Below are positions 1-8,375 of a stretch of 8,375 nucleotides of DNA, in pieces. A program made the translations under genes and the position numbers. The stretch is from DATNNN01 sp035601815 (lineage in GTDB: Bacteria > Pseudomonadota > Alphaproteobacteria > Rhizobiales > Xanthobacteraceae), in contig DATNNN010000187.1 of assembly GCA_035601815.1 (NCBI GenBank), positions 1-8,375 of the forward strand, in the 5' to 3' direction. The notes under the pieces are model-generated. The model had not been told where the DNA came from. It did no database searches and saw only the letters and a program-made list of their open reading frames with translations. Every line of letters begins with the position of its first letter. Position 1 is the stretch's first letter.

Positions 1-200
1 CCCATGGAAAGGCCCACCAGATGAAAGCGCGGCGGCGCGGCAGCAAGGATGCGCCGGGCAATGCCGGCCATCTGCGCGTCGCGGGTGTGATCGGCGACCG
101 TGACCGGCCCGATCCGCCGCAAGGGCGCGATCTGGGGCCCATAAAGCCGCGCGGAACAGAGCAAACCGGGAATCAGCAGCACCGGAAAGGGCTCGGACAT
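1..200 (-). CDS. Alpha/beta hydrolase, N-terminal part (runs off the left edge)
   Basis: Reading the minus strand from the ATG at 200-198 gives an open frame of 66 codons to the window edge. It starts MSEPFPVLLIPGLLC and ends HLVGLSMG. The early beta-strand followed by PGLLC resembles the first strand and oxyanion-hole loop of alpha/beta hydrolases. G-L-S-M-G at residues 63-67 is the GxSxG nucleophile elbow, with Ser65 as the predicted nucleophile; the last Gly is read from two bases of its codon. The acid and histidine of the triad would lie outside the window. The start is supported by AAGGTG a few bases upstream on the minus strand. No signal peptide is visible, so the protein is probably cytoplasmic. 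The substrate cannot be told from this fragment; esterases, lactonases and dehalogenases share the fold. It is divergent from the helicase across a 184-bp gap and probably unrelated to the suf genes. Confidence 0.85.
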   Translation of the reverse strand, partial: MSEPFPVLLIPGLLCSARLYGPQIAPLRRIGPVTVADHTRDAQMAGIARRILAAAPPRFHLVGLSM

Positions 201-245
201 ACTTCACCTTGTTGCGGCAAATGGCGGGTTTTCGGGGCCGTGAGG

Positions 246-273
246 TTGACTTCGCGCCTTTCGTCCCTATGTT
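246..273 (+). promoter_or_regulatory. Candidate sigma-70-type promoter for the DEAD-box helicase
   Basis: TTGACT at 246-251 matches the -35 consensus at five of six positions. After a 16-bp spacer, TATGTT at 268-273 matches the -10 consensus at four of six. A transcript would begin near 280 and carry a leader of about 105 nt before the helicase ATG. The 184-bp gap between the divergent hydrolase and helicase genes is the expected place for it. I saw no equally good promoter for the hydrolase on the minus strand. This is a pattern match only. Confidence 0.35.
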
Positions 274-384
274 GCAACGCAGTCGACGTACGAGACCAAA
301 CGCGCGCTCCGATCGACTTCATCGCCCGCCCCTATGACCGTGGCCGGCTTCTCGGGAGCGCCACCAACGGAACTTTCCAACTAG

Positions 385-1823
<1,439 letters not shown>

Positions 1824-1827
<4 letters not shown>

Positions 1828-2195
1828 GCGCGGCGCTTTTTTCCGCCGCTCCGCTTTCGTGATTTCTTCATCGCCGCACGCTGCGCGGCGGCGAGCGCGG
1901 CCCGGGCAAAGCGCGCGAGATCGTCCGCGTCGTCGAGCAGGCGATCGGGCAGACGCCAGTAGGACAGCGACACCGCCCTGCCCTTAGCGCGCTGGTAGAC
2001 AAAAGGCTTCGACCGCTCCGCCTCGAATGCGGGCCTCGTCTCGTCGTCGACCTTCAGAAAAATTTCGCCTCTAATGACGAGGCCGAACATGACGCCGTCG
2101 GCGAAGATGCCGGCGCCCGAGAACATGCGGCGCACGGAAACCGGGCCGAAGGCCGAAAACAGTTCGCGAATGGTTTCGGGATCTTGCAGCGTCAC
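1824..2195 (-). CDS. TfoX/Sxy N-terminal-domain protein, last gene of the suf operon
   Basis: 123-residue protein resembling the TfoX N-terminal domain. Characteristic stretches are GPVSVRRMFSGAGIFADG (17-34), FLKVDDETR (46-54) and FVYQ (65-68), then a C-terminal helix LLDDADDLARFARAALAAA (86-104). It lacks the second TfoX domain found in the competence regulators of gamma-proteobacteria, and the role of such stand-alone proteins is unknown, so a competence function should not be assumed. The last 14 residues hold nine Lys/Arg and could bind nucleic acid. The start is GTG at 2195-2193, the first start codon available in this frame, only 4 bp after the sufA stop. No clear Shine-Dalgarno is seen, which suggests translation by re-initiation after sufA. 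Its TAG stop overlaps the helicase TAA on the other strand. There is no cysteine in the protein, so it is unlikely to hold an Fe-S cluster itself. Confidence 0.85.
1826..1842 (+). terminator. Weak candidate intrinsic terminator overlapping the helicase stop
   Basis: AAGCG (1826-1830) and CGCTT (1834-1838) can form a 5-bp stem with a CGG loop, followed directly by Ts; the full T run is 1837-1842. The stem overlaps the TAA stop of the helicase and the last codons of the convergent TfoX-like gene. A short stem and a short U tract make this a weak terminator, but there is no intergenic space in which a better one could sit. No matching T run was seen for the minus-strand operon. Confidence 0.3.
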
Positions 2196-2199
2196 GCGG

Positions 2200-2577
2200 T
2201 CAGGCGCGCGCGGCGTCCTTGGCGGGCGCGAGCGACACCGACTCGCCGCAGCCGCAGGACGACACCTCGTTCGGATTGCGGAAGACGAACTTGGCGGACA
2301 GCTTGTCGACCGTGAAGTCCATTTCCGAGCCGATCAGATAGAGCACGGCCTTCTGGTCGATCAGCACGCGCACACCCTGCGTCTCCACTACTTCGTCGCC
2401 GGGCGCGACCGCTTCGGCGAGATCGAGCTGGTAGGTCATGCCGGCGCACCCGCCCTTCTCGAAGCCGACGCGCACGCCGACCACGGGCTTGTCCGCGCGG
2501 GCGACGATGTCGCGAATGCGCGCAACGGCGGCATCGGTGACTTTGATCACGGCGGGTCGCGGACGAGGAGCGTTCAT
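2200..2577 (-). CDS. sufA: SufA: A-type iron-sulfur cluster carrier (HesB/IscA family)
   Basis: 125-residue A-type carrier that receives a cluster from the SufBCD scaffold and hands it to apo-proteins. The three conserved cysteines are present: Cys44 in GGCAG, and Cys108 and Cys110 in the SCGCG motif near the C-terminus. The spacing C-x63-C-x-C is that of the IscA/SufA family, and the core strand pattern (VGVRVGFEKGGCAG, FVFRNPNE) fits. ATG at 2577-2575 is used; upstream on the minus strand is a weak GGAAC. The gene follows sufT after a 48-bp AT-rich gap, the only such gap in the operon, and precedes the TfoX-like gene by 4 bp. IscA and ErpA are close paralogues; the symbol sufA is chosen because the gene lies in a suf operon. 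The residues after 115 form a short Ala-rich extension. Confidence 0.93.
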   Translation of the reverse strand: MNAPRPRPAVIKVTDAAVARIRDIVARADKPVVGVRVGFEKGGCAGMTYQLDLAEAVAPGDEVVETQGVRVLIDQKAVLYLIGSEMDFTVDKLSAKFVFRNPNEVSSCGCGESVSLAPAKDAARA

Positions 2578-2625
2578 CGGATCGGTTCCAAAACTTGAAT
2601 CTATTTTACCAAAGCACAGATGGGG
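2578..2625 (-). promoter_or_regulatory. AT-rich intercistronic gap before sufA, possible internal promoter or processing site
   Basis: This 48-bp gap is the only non-coding stretch inside the operon longer than about 14 bp and is clearly more AT-rich than its surroundings. On the minus strand it contains TAAAAT (plus 2608-2603), a good -10-like hexamer 25 bp before the sufA ATG. I do not see a convincing -35 at 16-18 bp upstream, so a promoter is only possible. An RNA cleavage site or a simple spacer would look the same. Confidence 0.2.
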
Positions 2626-2997
2626 TTACCAGAGATTGAGCGCAAGGCGCGCCTCCTCGGACATGCGGCTTTGGTCCCACGGCGGCTCGAACACCACGTT
2701 CACTTTCACGGGACCGACGCCCTGCACCGAGGCAACGGCATTCTCTACGTTGCCGGGCAACTCCCCGGCCGCCGGGCAATTCGGCGAAGTCAGCGTCATG
2801 TCCACGATGACCGAGCGATCGTCGGCGATGTCGACCTTGTAGATGAGGCCAAGCTCGTAGATGTCCGCCGGAATCTCCGGGTCGTACACCGACTTCAACG
2901 CCGTCACGATGTCGTCGGTGAGGCGCGCGAGTTCCTCCCCGGGAATCGCCGATTGGATGGCCGGAGCGTGCGGCTTGGTCGCGGTACTGTCGTTCAT
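2626..2997 (-). CDS. sufT: SufT: MIP18/DUF59-family Fe-S maturation protein
   Basis: 123-residue DUF59 (MIP18-like) protein, a family that assists maturation of Fe-S proteins and is often encoded in suf operons. Diagnostic segments are VYDPEIPADIYELGLIY (37-53), LTSPNCPAAGELP (69-81) with the conserved Cys74, and the C-terminal EPPWDQSRMSEEARLALNL (104-122). The first 22 or so residues are a variable, probably flexible N-terminal part. The start ATG at 2997-2995 overlaps the sufS TGA (2996-2994) as ATGA, with AGGAAA about 8 bases upstream, so translation is coupled to sufS. Related DUF59 domains occur in the phenylacetyl-CoA oxygenase subunit PaaD and in some Mrp ATPases; the short single-domain form and the location favour SufT. 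Confidence 0.92.
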   Translation of the reverse strand: MNDSTATKPHAPAIQSAIPGEELARLTDDIVTALKSVYDPEIPADIYELGLIYKVDIADDRSVIVDMTLTSPNCPAAGELPGNVENAVASVQGVGPVKVNVVFEPPWDQSRMSEEARLALNLW

Positions 2998-4256
2998 GCG
3001 AACATTTCCTGCGCCTTCAATAGGGCGTCGGCAAAGACGTCCACCTCTTCCTTCGTATTATAGAGCGCAAACGAGGCACGACAGGTAGCCGTGAGGCCGT
3101 AGCGATTCAAGAGCGGCAACGCGCAGTGGGTTCCCGCCCGCACCGCGACGCCGGAACGGTCGATGACGGTCGCGACATCGTGCGGATGCGCCCCCTTCAT
3201 CTCGAAGGAGACGATCGCGCCCTTGTCGCGGGCCTGCCCGATGATCTTGATGGAGTTGATGCGCGAAAGCCGCTCGGTGGCATGGGCCAGGAGCGAGTGC
3301 TCGTGGGCCGCGATGCGCCGGGCGCCGAGCGCGCGGACGTAATCGATGGCGGCGCCGAGTCCGATCGCTTGCACGATCGGCGGCGTGCCGGCCTCGAACT
3401 TGTGCGGCGGATCGGCGTAGGTGACGACGCTCTCGCTCACCTCGCGGATCATCTCGCCGCCGCCGGCATAAGGCGGCAGCTGCTCGAGCCACGGTTTCTT
3501 GGCGTAGAGCGCGCCGATGCCGGTCGGGCCGTACAGCTTGTGACCGGTGAAGACATAGAAGTCGCAGCCGAGCGCCTGCACGTCGGTCTCGGTGTGCACG
3601 GCCGCCTGACTGCCGTCGACCAGCACCGGGATGCCGCGGGCGCGCGCCATGCGCACCACCTCCTTGATCGGCACGAGCGTGCCGAGCACGTTCGACATAT
3701 GCGTAATAGCGACGATCTTGGTGCGCGGCGTCAGCAGCTTCTCGAATTCGTCGAGCAGGAAATTTCCTTCCTCATCCACCGGCGCCCACTTGATCACGGC
3801 GCCGCGGCGCTCGCGATGGAAGTGCCAGGGCACGATGTTGGAGTGATGCTCCATGATCGAAAGCACGATCTCGTCGCCGGCACCGATCTTGGTGCGGCCG
3901 AAGGAAGCCGCGACGAGATTGATCGCCTCGGTCGCGTTGCGGGTAAAGACGATCTCCTCGGTGGAGCCGGCATTGAGAAACGAGCGCACCGTCTCACGGG
4001 CACCCTCGTAACTCTCCGTCGCCGCGTTGGCAAGAAAATGCAGGCCGCGGTGGACGTTGGCGTATTCCTGCTCGTAGGCGTCGCGCATGCGGTCGAGCAC
4101 CGCGCGCGGCTTCTGCGCCGACGCCGCGTTGTCGAGATAGACGAGCGGCTTGCCGTACACTTCGCGAGACAGAATGGGGAAATCGGCGCGCACGCGCGCT
4201 ACGTCATAGCCGCCGTTTTGCACGGCGGTATGAGTGGCGTTGGTGCGCGCGTCCAT
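2994..4256 (-). CDS. sufS: SufS: type II cysteine desulfurase
   Basis: 420-residue PLP enzyme that converts L-cysteine to L-alanine and leaves the sulfur as an enzyme persulfide for cluster assembly. Visible features: the N-terminal YLDNAAS motif (40-46), the PLP-contacting HH in MEHHSNIVPWH (135-145), Asp214 and Gln217 in VDGSQ, the Schiff-base lysine Lys240 in TGHKLYGPTG, and the catalytic Cys378 in RAGTHCALPLL. The RxGxHCA form with a short active-site loop marks the SufS/group II class, not IscS/NifS. This class usually needs SufE or SufU as sulfur acceptor; neither is in the window. The protein is slightly longer than E. coli SufS (406), mostly from about 15 extra N-terminal residues. 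ATG at 4256-4254 shares one base with the sufD stop (TGATG) and has GGGGAG upstream. It overlaps sufT by 4 bp. Confidence 0.96.
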   Translation of the reverse strand: MDARTNATHTAVQNGGYDVARVRADFPILSREVYGKPLVYLDNAASAQKPRAVLDRMRDAYEQEYANVHRGLHFLANAATESYEGARETVRSFLNAGSTEEIVFTRNATEAINLVAASFGRTKIGAGDEIVLSIMEHHSNIVPWHFHRERRGAVIKWAPVDEEGNFLLDEFEKLLTPRTKIVAITHMSNVLGTLVPIKEVVRMARARGIPVLVDGSQAAVHTETDVQALGCDFYVFTGHKLYGPTGIGALYAKKPWLEQLPPYAGGGEMIREVSESVVTYADPPHKFEAGTPPIVQAIGLGAAIDYVRALGARRIAAHEHSLLAHATERLSRINSIKIIGQARDKGAIVSFEMKGAHPHDVATVIDRSGVAVRAGTHCALPLLNRYGLTATCRASFALYNTKEEVDVFADALLKAQEMFA

Positions 4257-5572
4257 CAGCGCCGCTCCCCGAGCCAGGCGCGGACTCGGCTAGCCATCGC
4301 CTCGCGTATTCCCTCGTGCGCGATGGTAGCGAGCGGCTCGCCGACGAACGACTCGACCATGAGGGCTTCCGCCTCTTTCCGCGGAATGCCGCGGGCGCGG
4401 AGATAGAACAGCAGATTCTCGTCGAGCGCTCCGGCCGTTGCGCCGTGGCCGCACTGCACGTCGTCGGCGAAAATCTCAAGCTCGGGCTTGTTATCGGCTT
4501 CCGCCGCCTCGCCGAGCAGGAGCGCGCCCGTCATCATGCGCGCGTCGGTCTTCTGCGCGTTCGGCCGCACCACGATGCGGCCCTGGAACACGCCGCGGCT
4601 CTCGTCGTCGAGCGCCGACTTAAAGAGCTCGCGGCTGGTGCCGCCGGGTTGCGCGTGATCGACCACGAGCGTGGTGTCGGAATGCTGGCGGCCGCGCAGC
4701 AACGTGGCGCCGGCAAGCGTCGCCTGGGCTTTCTCGCCCTGGAAACGCACCGTCAGCGCGTTGCGCGAAAGCGCCGCACCCGTGATGAGCGCGAAGGTGT
4801 TGAGCCGCGCGTTCTTGCCGATTTCGGCGAGCACATTGGTGTAGCGCCAGCCGGCGTCTTCGATATCGACGCGCACCGCGAGAAGAGCACTCCCTTCCTC
4901 GAGAATCAGCTCGCTCGCGCTGTTTGCCTGATGGGTCTTGCCGGATCCGACTAAGCTTTCGACCAGGACCGCGCGAGCGCCCTTCCCTATGGACACGAAC
5001 ACGCGCGCAAACGTAGCCGCCGGCGCGCCGCCAACGAACGCGTGGACCACATGGATCGGGCGCTCGATCGCCGCGTTGGGCGCGACCTCGATGATCACGC
5101 CGTCGTTCAGGAATGCGGTGTTGAGCGCGAACAAGGCGTCATAGCCATCCGGCGCGAGCGTACCGAAGCGCGCGGGCAAATCGCCCTTAGCCAGCGCGTC
5201 GGCGAGCGAGCGGATGGCAAGGCCTTTCTCGAGATTCTTGAGATCAGACAGCTCGCCCACGAAGCTGCCGTTCACCAGCACGATGCGGCGAGCCTCGACG
5301 CCGGGCAGCGGATCGAGCGCGCGCGCCGCAGCGATGGCGTTGGCATCGGGCGGAGCGGCGTGTAGTGCGGCGTCGCGGAGCGCCGCACGGACATCGGTGT
5401 ACTTCCACTCCTCGATGCGCCGGTGCGGCAGGCCGCCCTGCAGAAAGGCGTTCGCCGCCTCCTCCCGCAGGCGGGCGATCGCGCCCTTGCCCGGCAGCTT
5501 TGGGCGCAGCGCCTCGATCTGGGCGGCGAGCGCCTGCTCCGCGGGCGTGCGGATGCGCGCTTCGGCGTTCAT
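4256..5572 (-). CDS. sufD: SufD: Fe-S assembly scaffold subunit
   Basis: 438-residue beta-helix protein that pairs with SufB and binds SufC in the SufBC2D scaffold complex. The N-terminal helical part contains PHRRIEEWKYTD (49-60), typical of SufD. The C-terminal signature is FADDVQCGHGATAG (368-381), with Cys374 and His376; the His corresponds to the SufD residue tied to cluster assembly and iron in E. coli SufD. It is followed by the SufC-binding end LFYLRARGIPRKEAEALMV (388-406). SufD is the less conserved SufB paralogue, and the whole central region (about 150-370) is the strand-rich helix. The start ATG at 5572-5570 overlaps the sufC TGA as ATGA, with GGAGG 10 bases upstream. Its stop shares a base with the sufS start. 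The stretch GSGKTH (209-214) looks like a P-loop but lies in the beta-helix and is most likely chance. Confidence 0.95.
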   Translation of the reverse strand: MNAEARIRTPAEQALAAQIEALRPKLPGKGAIARLREEAANAFLQGGLPHRRIEEWKYTDVRAALRDAALHAAPPDANAIAAARALDPLPGVEARRIVLVNGSFVGELSDLKNLEKGLAIRSLADALAKGDLPARFGTLAPDGYDALFALNTAFLNDGVIIEVAPNAAIERPIHVVHAFVGGAPAATFARVFVSIGKGARAVLVESLVGSGKTHQANSASELILEEGSALLAVRVDIEDAGWRYTNVLAEIGKNARLNTFALITGAALSRNALTVRFQGEKAQATLAGATLLRGRQHSDTTLVVDHAQPGGTSRELFKSALDDESRGVFQGRIVVRPNAQKTDARMMTGALLLGEAAEADNKPELEIFADDVQCGHGATAGALDENLLFYLRARGIPRKEAEALMVESFVGEPLATIAHEGIREAMASRVRAWLGERR

Positions 5573-6321
5573 TCGGCCGCTTCCTCCAGCCCGGCGTAGC
5601 CGCTTTCCTCGAGCTCTAGCGCGAGCTCGGGCCCGCCCGAGCGGACGATCTTGCCCTTGGCCATCACGTGCACCACGTCGGGAACGATGTGGTTGAGGAG
5701 CCGCTGGTAGTGGGTGATCACGATGAACGAGCGATGGGGCGAGCGCAGGCGGTTCACGCCGTCGGCCACGATGCGTAGCGCGTCGATGTCGAGGCCGGAA
5801 TCGGTCTCATCGAGCACGCAGAGCTTCGGCTCCAACAGCGCCATCTGCAGAATTTCGTTGCGCTTCTTCTCACCGCCGGAAAAGCCGACGTTGACCGCAC
5901 GCTTCAGCATTTCCTGTTCGATGCCGAGCGACTTCGCCTTGTCGCGCACGAGGCGGATGAATTCCGGCGTGGAAAGCTCGGGCTCGCCGCGACGCTTGCG
6001 CACGGCGTTCACCGCGGTGCGCAGGAACGTCATCGTGGCGACGCCGGGGATCTCGAGCGGATACTGAAAGGCGAGGAACAACCCGCGCGCGGCGCGCTCG
6101 TCGGGCTCGAGCCCGAGCAAGTCCTCGCCCTTGAACAGCACGCTGCCGGTGACCCGGTAGTTCGGCTTGCCGGCGAGCACGTGGGCGAGCGTCGACTTTC
6201 CCGAGCCGTTCGGGCCCATGATGGCGTGCACCTTGCCCACGTCCACGGACAGATCGAAGTCGTTGAGGATTTGACGGTCCTCGACGGAAACGGAGAGGTC
6301 TTTCACTTCAAGCAGGGACAT
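5569..6321 (-). CDS. sufC: SufC: ABC-type ATPase of the SUF complex
   Basis: 250-residue soluble ABC ATPase that drives conformational change of SufB-SufD for cluster assembly; it is not a transporter and has no membrane segment. Motifs: Walker A GPNGSGKST (36-44, Lys42), Q-loop Gln86 in FQYPLEIPG, ABC signature FSGGEKKRNE (147-156), Walker B with VLDETDSGLD (169-178, catalytic Glu172), and H-loop His204 in THYQRLL. FQYPLEIPGV and ETDSGLDIDAL are characteristic of SufC. The frame stays open well upstream, but the start is set at ATG 6321-6319 because MSLLEVKDLSV is the normal SufC N-terminus, GGAAAG lies about 9 bases upstream, and this places the gene 14 bp after the cupin stop. It overlaps sufD by 4 bp. 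Confidence 0.96.
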   Translation of the reverse strand: MSLLEVKDLSVSVEDRQILNDFDLSVDVGKVHAIMGPNGSGKSTLAHVLAGKPNYRVTGSVLFKGEDLLGLEPDERAARGLFLAFQYPLEIPGVATMTFLRTAVNAVRKRRGEPELSTPEFIRLVRDKAKSLGIEQEMLKRAVNVGFSGGEKKRNEILQMALLEPKLCVLDETDSGLDIDALRIVADGVNRLRSPHRSFIVITHYQRLLNHIVPDVVHVMAKGKIVRSGGPELALELEESGYAGLEEAAE

Positions 6322-6335
6322 GTCTTGCTTTCCAG

Positions 6336-6823
6336 TTACGCGTCTTCGCCCTCGTAGTAGTCGGCAGCGGTCAGGCGGCCCATTCCGCGATAGGTGGCCG
6401 TAGCGATGTCCGAGCTCTTCACTCCGGCTGTGACTCCGACCTTCTTGGAGTCCGGATATTCGACGACCTCGACGCCGCTCATAGTGGAGATGCCGAGGTA
6501 GCGCAGGTCGCCGGCGCCGGTGTTGATGAGCTGGTGCGCCTTGCCGCCGGCCGGCGCTGCGACGATGTCGCCGGCGCGCACGGGAAATTTCTCGTCGCCG
6601 AAGCGATACTGCCCCTCGCCCGAAAGGATGAAGAACATCTCGTCCATCACGTGATGGCGGTGAAACGGGAATGCGCGCTTGCCCGGCGGCACCGCATGGA
6701 CGGCGCAGCCCAAGCCGGAAAGGCTGATGAGCGGGCCGACGCGGCCCCACTTCACGGCGAACTGCTTGCCGTTGCCGCGGTCCGCGAGCGGCACGTCATC
6801 GACGTTGACCACGACCTTATTCG

Positions 6824-6827
<4 letters not shown>
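6336..6827 (-). CDS. Single-domain cupin protein inserted between sufB and sufC
   Basis: 163-residue cupin with both conserved motifs intact. Motif 1 is FHRHHVMDEMFFILSGEG (55-72), with His56, His58 and Glu63 as HxH-x4-E ligands. Motif 2 is AGDIVAAPAGGKAHQLINTG (85-104), with His98. The four predicted ligands would bind one divalent metal, probably iron, manganese or nickel. After the barrel comes VVEYPDSKKVGV (121-132), which resembles a group of uncharacterised cupins (COG3837-like, from memory). The reaction, if any, is unknown. ATG at 6827-6825 overlaps the sufB TGA as ATGA, and its Shine-Dalgarno AAGGGAG lies inside the last sufB codons. sufC follows after 14 bp, so the cupin is certainly part of the suf transcript. 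This is not a standard SUF component. It could act as an iron-binding accessory or sensor or be a metabolic passenger. No signal peptide is visible. Confidence 0.9.
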
Positions 6828-8296
<1,469 letters not shown>

Positions 8297-8302
8297 AACA
8301 CG

Positions 8303-8308
8303 CTCCTT
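8303..8308 (-). promoter_or_regulatory. Strong ribosome-binding site of sufB
   Basis: Minus-strand AAGGAG sits 6 bases before the sufB ATG. It is the best Shine-Dalgarno in the operon and fixes the sufB start at 8296. Confidence 0.75.
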
Positions 8309-8317
8309 ATCGCTGCG

Positions 8318-8345
8318 GTTTCAAGGACCGCGGATAGGTTGAAAC
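8318..8345. repeat. Inverted repeat in the sufB leader (candidate operator or hairpin)
   Basis: GTTTCAA at 8318-8324 and its exact reverse complement TTGAAAC at 8339-8345 flank a 14-bp spacer that contains the palindrome CCGCGG (8328-8333). The half-sites repeat at 21 bp, two helical turns, as expected for a dimeric regulator bound on one DNA face. In RNA the arms could form a 7-bp stem ending 9 nt upstream of the sufB ribosome-binding site. No U run follows, so it is not an intrinsic terminator. It does not clearly match an Irr, RirA or IscR site as I know them. Confidence 0.45.
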
Positions 8346-8375
8346 TCAGGCAGCCTTCGTGGCTCTCCGTTCTGT
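8346..8375 (-). other. Possible C-terminal end of an upstream gene (unresolved)
   Basis: From the right edge one minus-strand frame reads nine codons, TERRATKAA, to a TGA at 8348-8346, 49 bp before the sufB ATG. The other two frames are also open here, so the sequence cannot show which, if any, is coding. A gene end at this point would leave the inverted repeat in a short intercistronic gap. Confidence 0.15.

Noticed and set aside
2074..2598. A plus-strand frame of 174 codons opposite tfoX and sufA
   Set aside because: No domain or ribosome-binding site; the minus strand carries the CxxC-family SufA cysteines and TfoX motifs.
3126..4406. A 426-codon plus-strand open frame antisense to sufS and the end of sufD
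   Set aside because: The translation has low-quality composition with no motif, while the minus strand encodes a clear SufS with PLP lysine and catalytic cysteine.
4931..4948. P-loop-like GSGKTH in SufD (residues 209-214)
   Set aside because: It lies inside the SufD beta-helix with no Walker B or other nucleotide-binding motif nearby; ATP hydrolysis in this complex belongs to SufC.
6322..6750. N-terminal extension of SufC through the cupin region (393-residue version)
   Set aside because: The extension is the cupin gene read out of frame. SufC homologues start at MSLLEVKDL-like sequence, and a ribosome-binding site precedes that ATG.

Overview
The window looks like a chromosomal piece of a GC-rich alphaproteobacterium, most likely of the order Hyphomicrobiales (Rhizobiales). 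I infer this from protein character, high G+C and gene order, not from a database search. Its core is a complete, tightly packed SUF iron-sulfur cluster assembly operon on the minus strand.

Layout from left to right. At 1-200 (minus) lies the N-terminal part of an alpha/beta hydrolase that runs off the window. A divergent gap at 201-384 holds a plausible plus-strand promoter. At 385-1827 (plus) is a DEAD-box RNA helicase with a long low-complexity tail. It meets the last gene of the suf operon tail to tail, with the stop codons overlapping. The minus-strand operon, read in transcription order from the right, is sufB (8296-6824), a small cupin gene (6827-6336), sufC (6321-5569), sufD (5572-4256), sufS (4256-2994), sufT/DUF59 (2997-2626), sufA (2577-2200) and a TfoX N-terminal-domain gene (2195-1824). 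Most junctions are ATGA or TGATG overlaps, so the genes are probably one translationally coupled transcript. The only real intercistronic gap is an AT-rich 48 bp before sufA.

How it works: SufS takes sulfur from cysteine as a persulfide, the SufB-SufC-SufD complex builds the cluster using SufC ATP hydrolysis, SufA carries the cluster to targets, and SufT helps mature Fe-S proteins. SufE, the usual sulfur relay for SufS, and an IscR/RirA/SufR-type regulator are not in the window. The two non-canonical members are the cupin, inserted between sufB and sufC with a full set of predicted metal ligands, and the terminal TfoX-like gene.

No rRNA, tRNA, CRISPR array, insertion sequence or prophage feature was seen. 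The most notable points are the cupin inside the suf operon, the TfoX rider gene, an inverted repeat in the sufB leader with half-sites 21 bp apart, and the overlapping convergent stops between helicase and operon.
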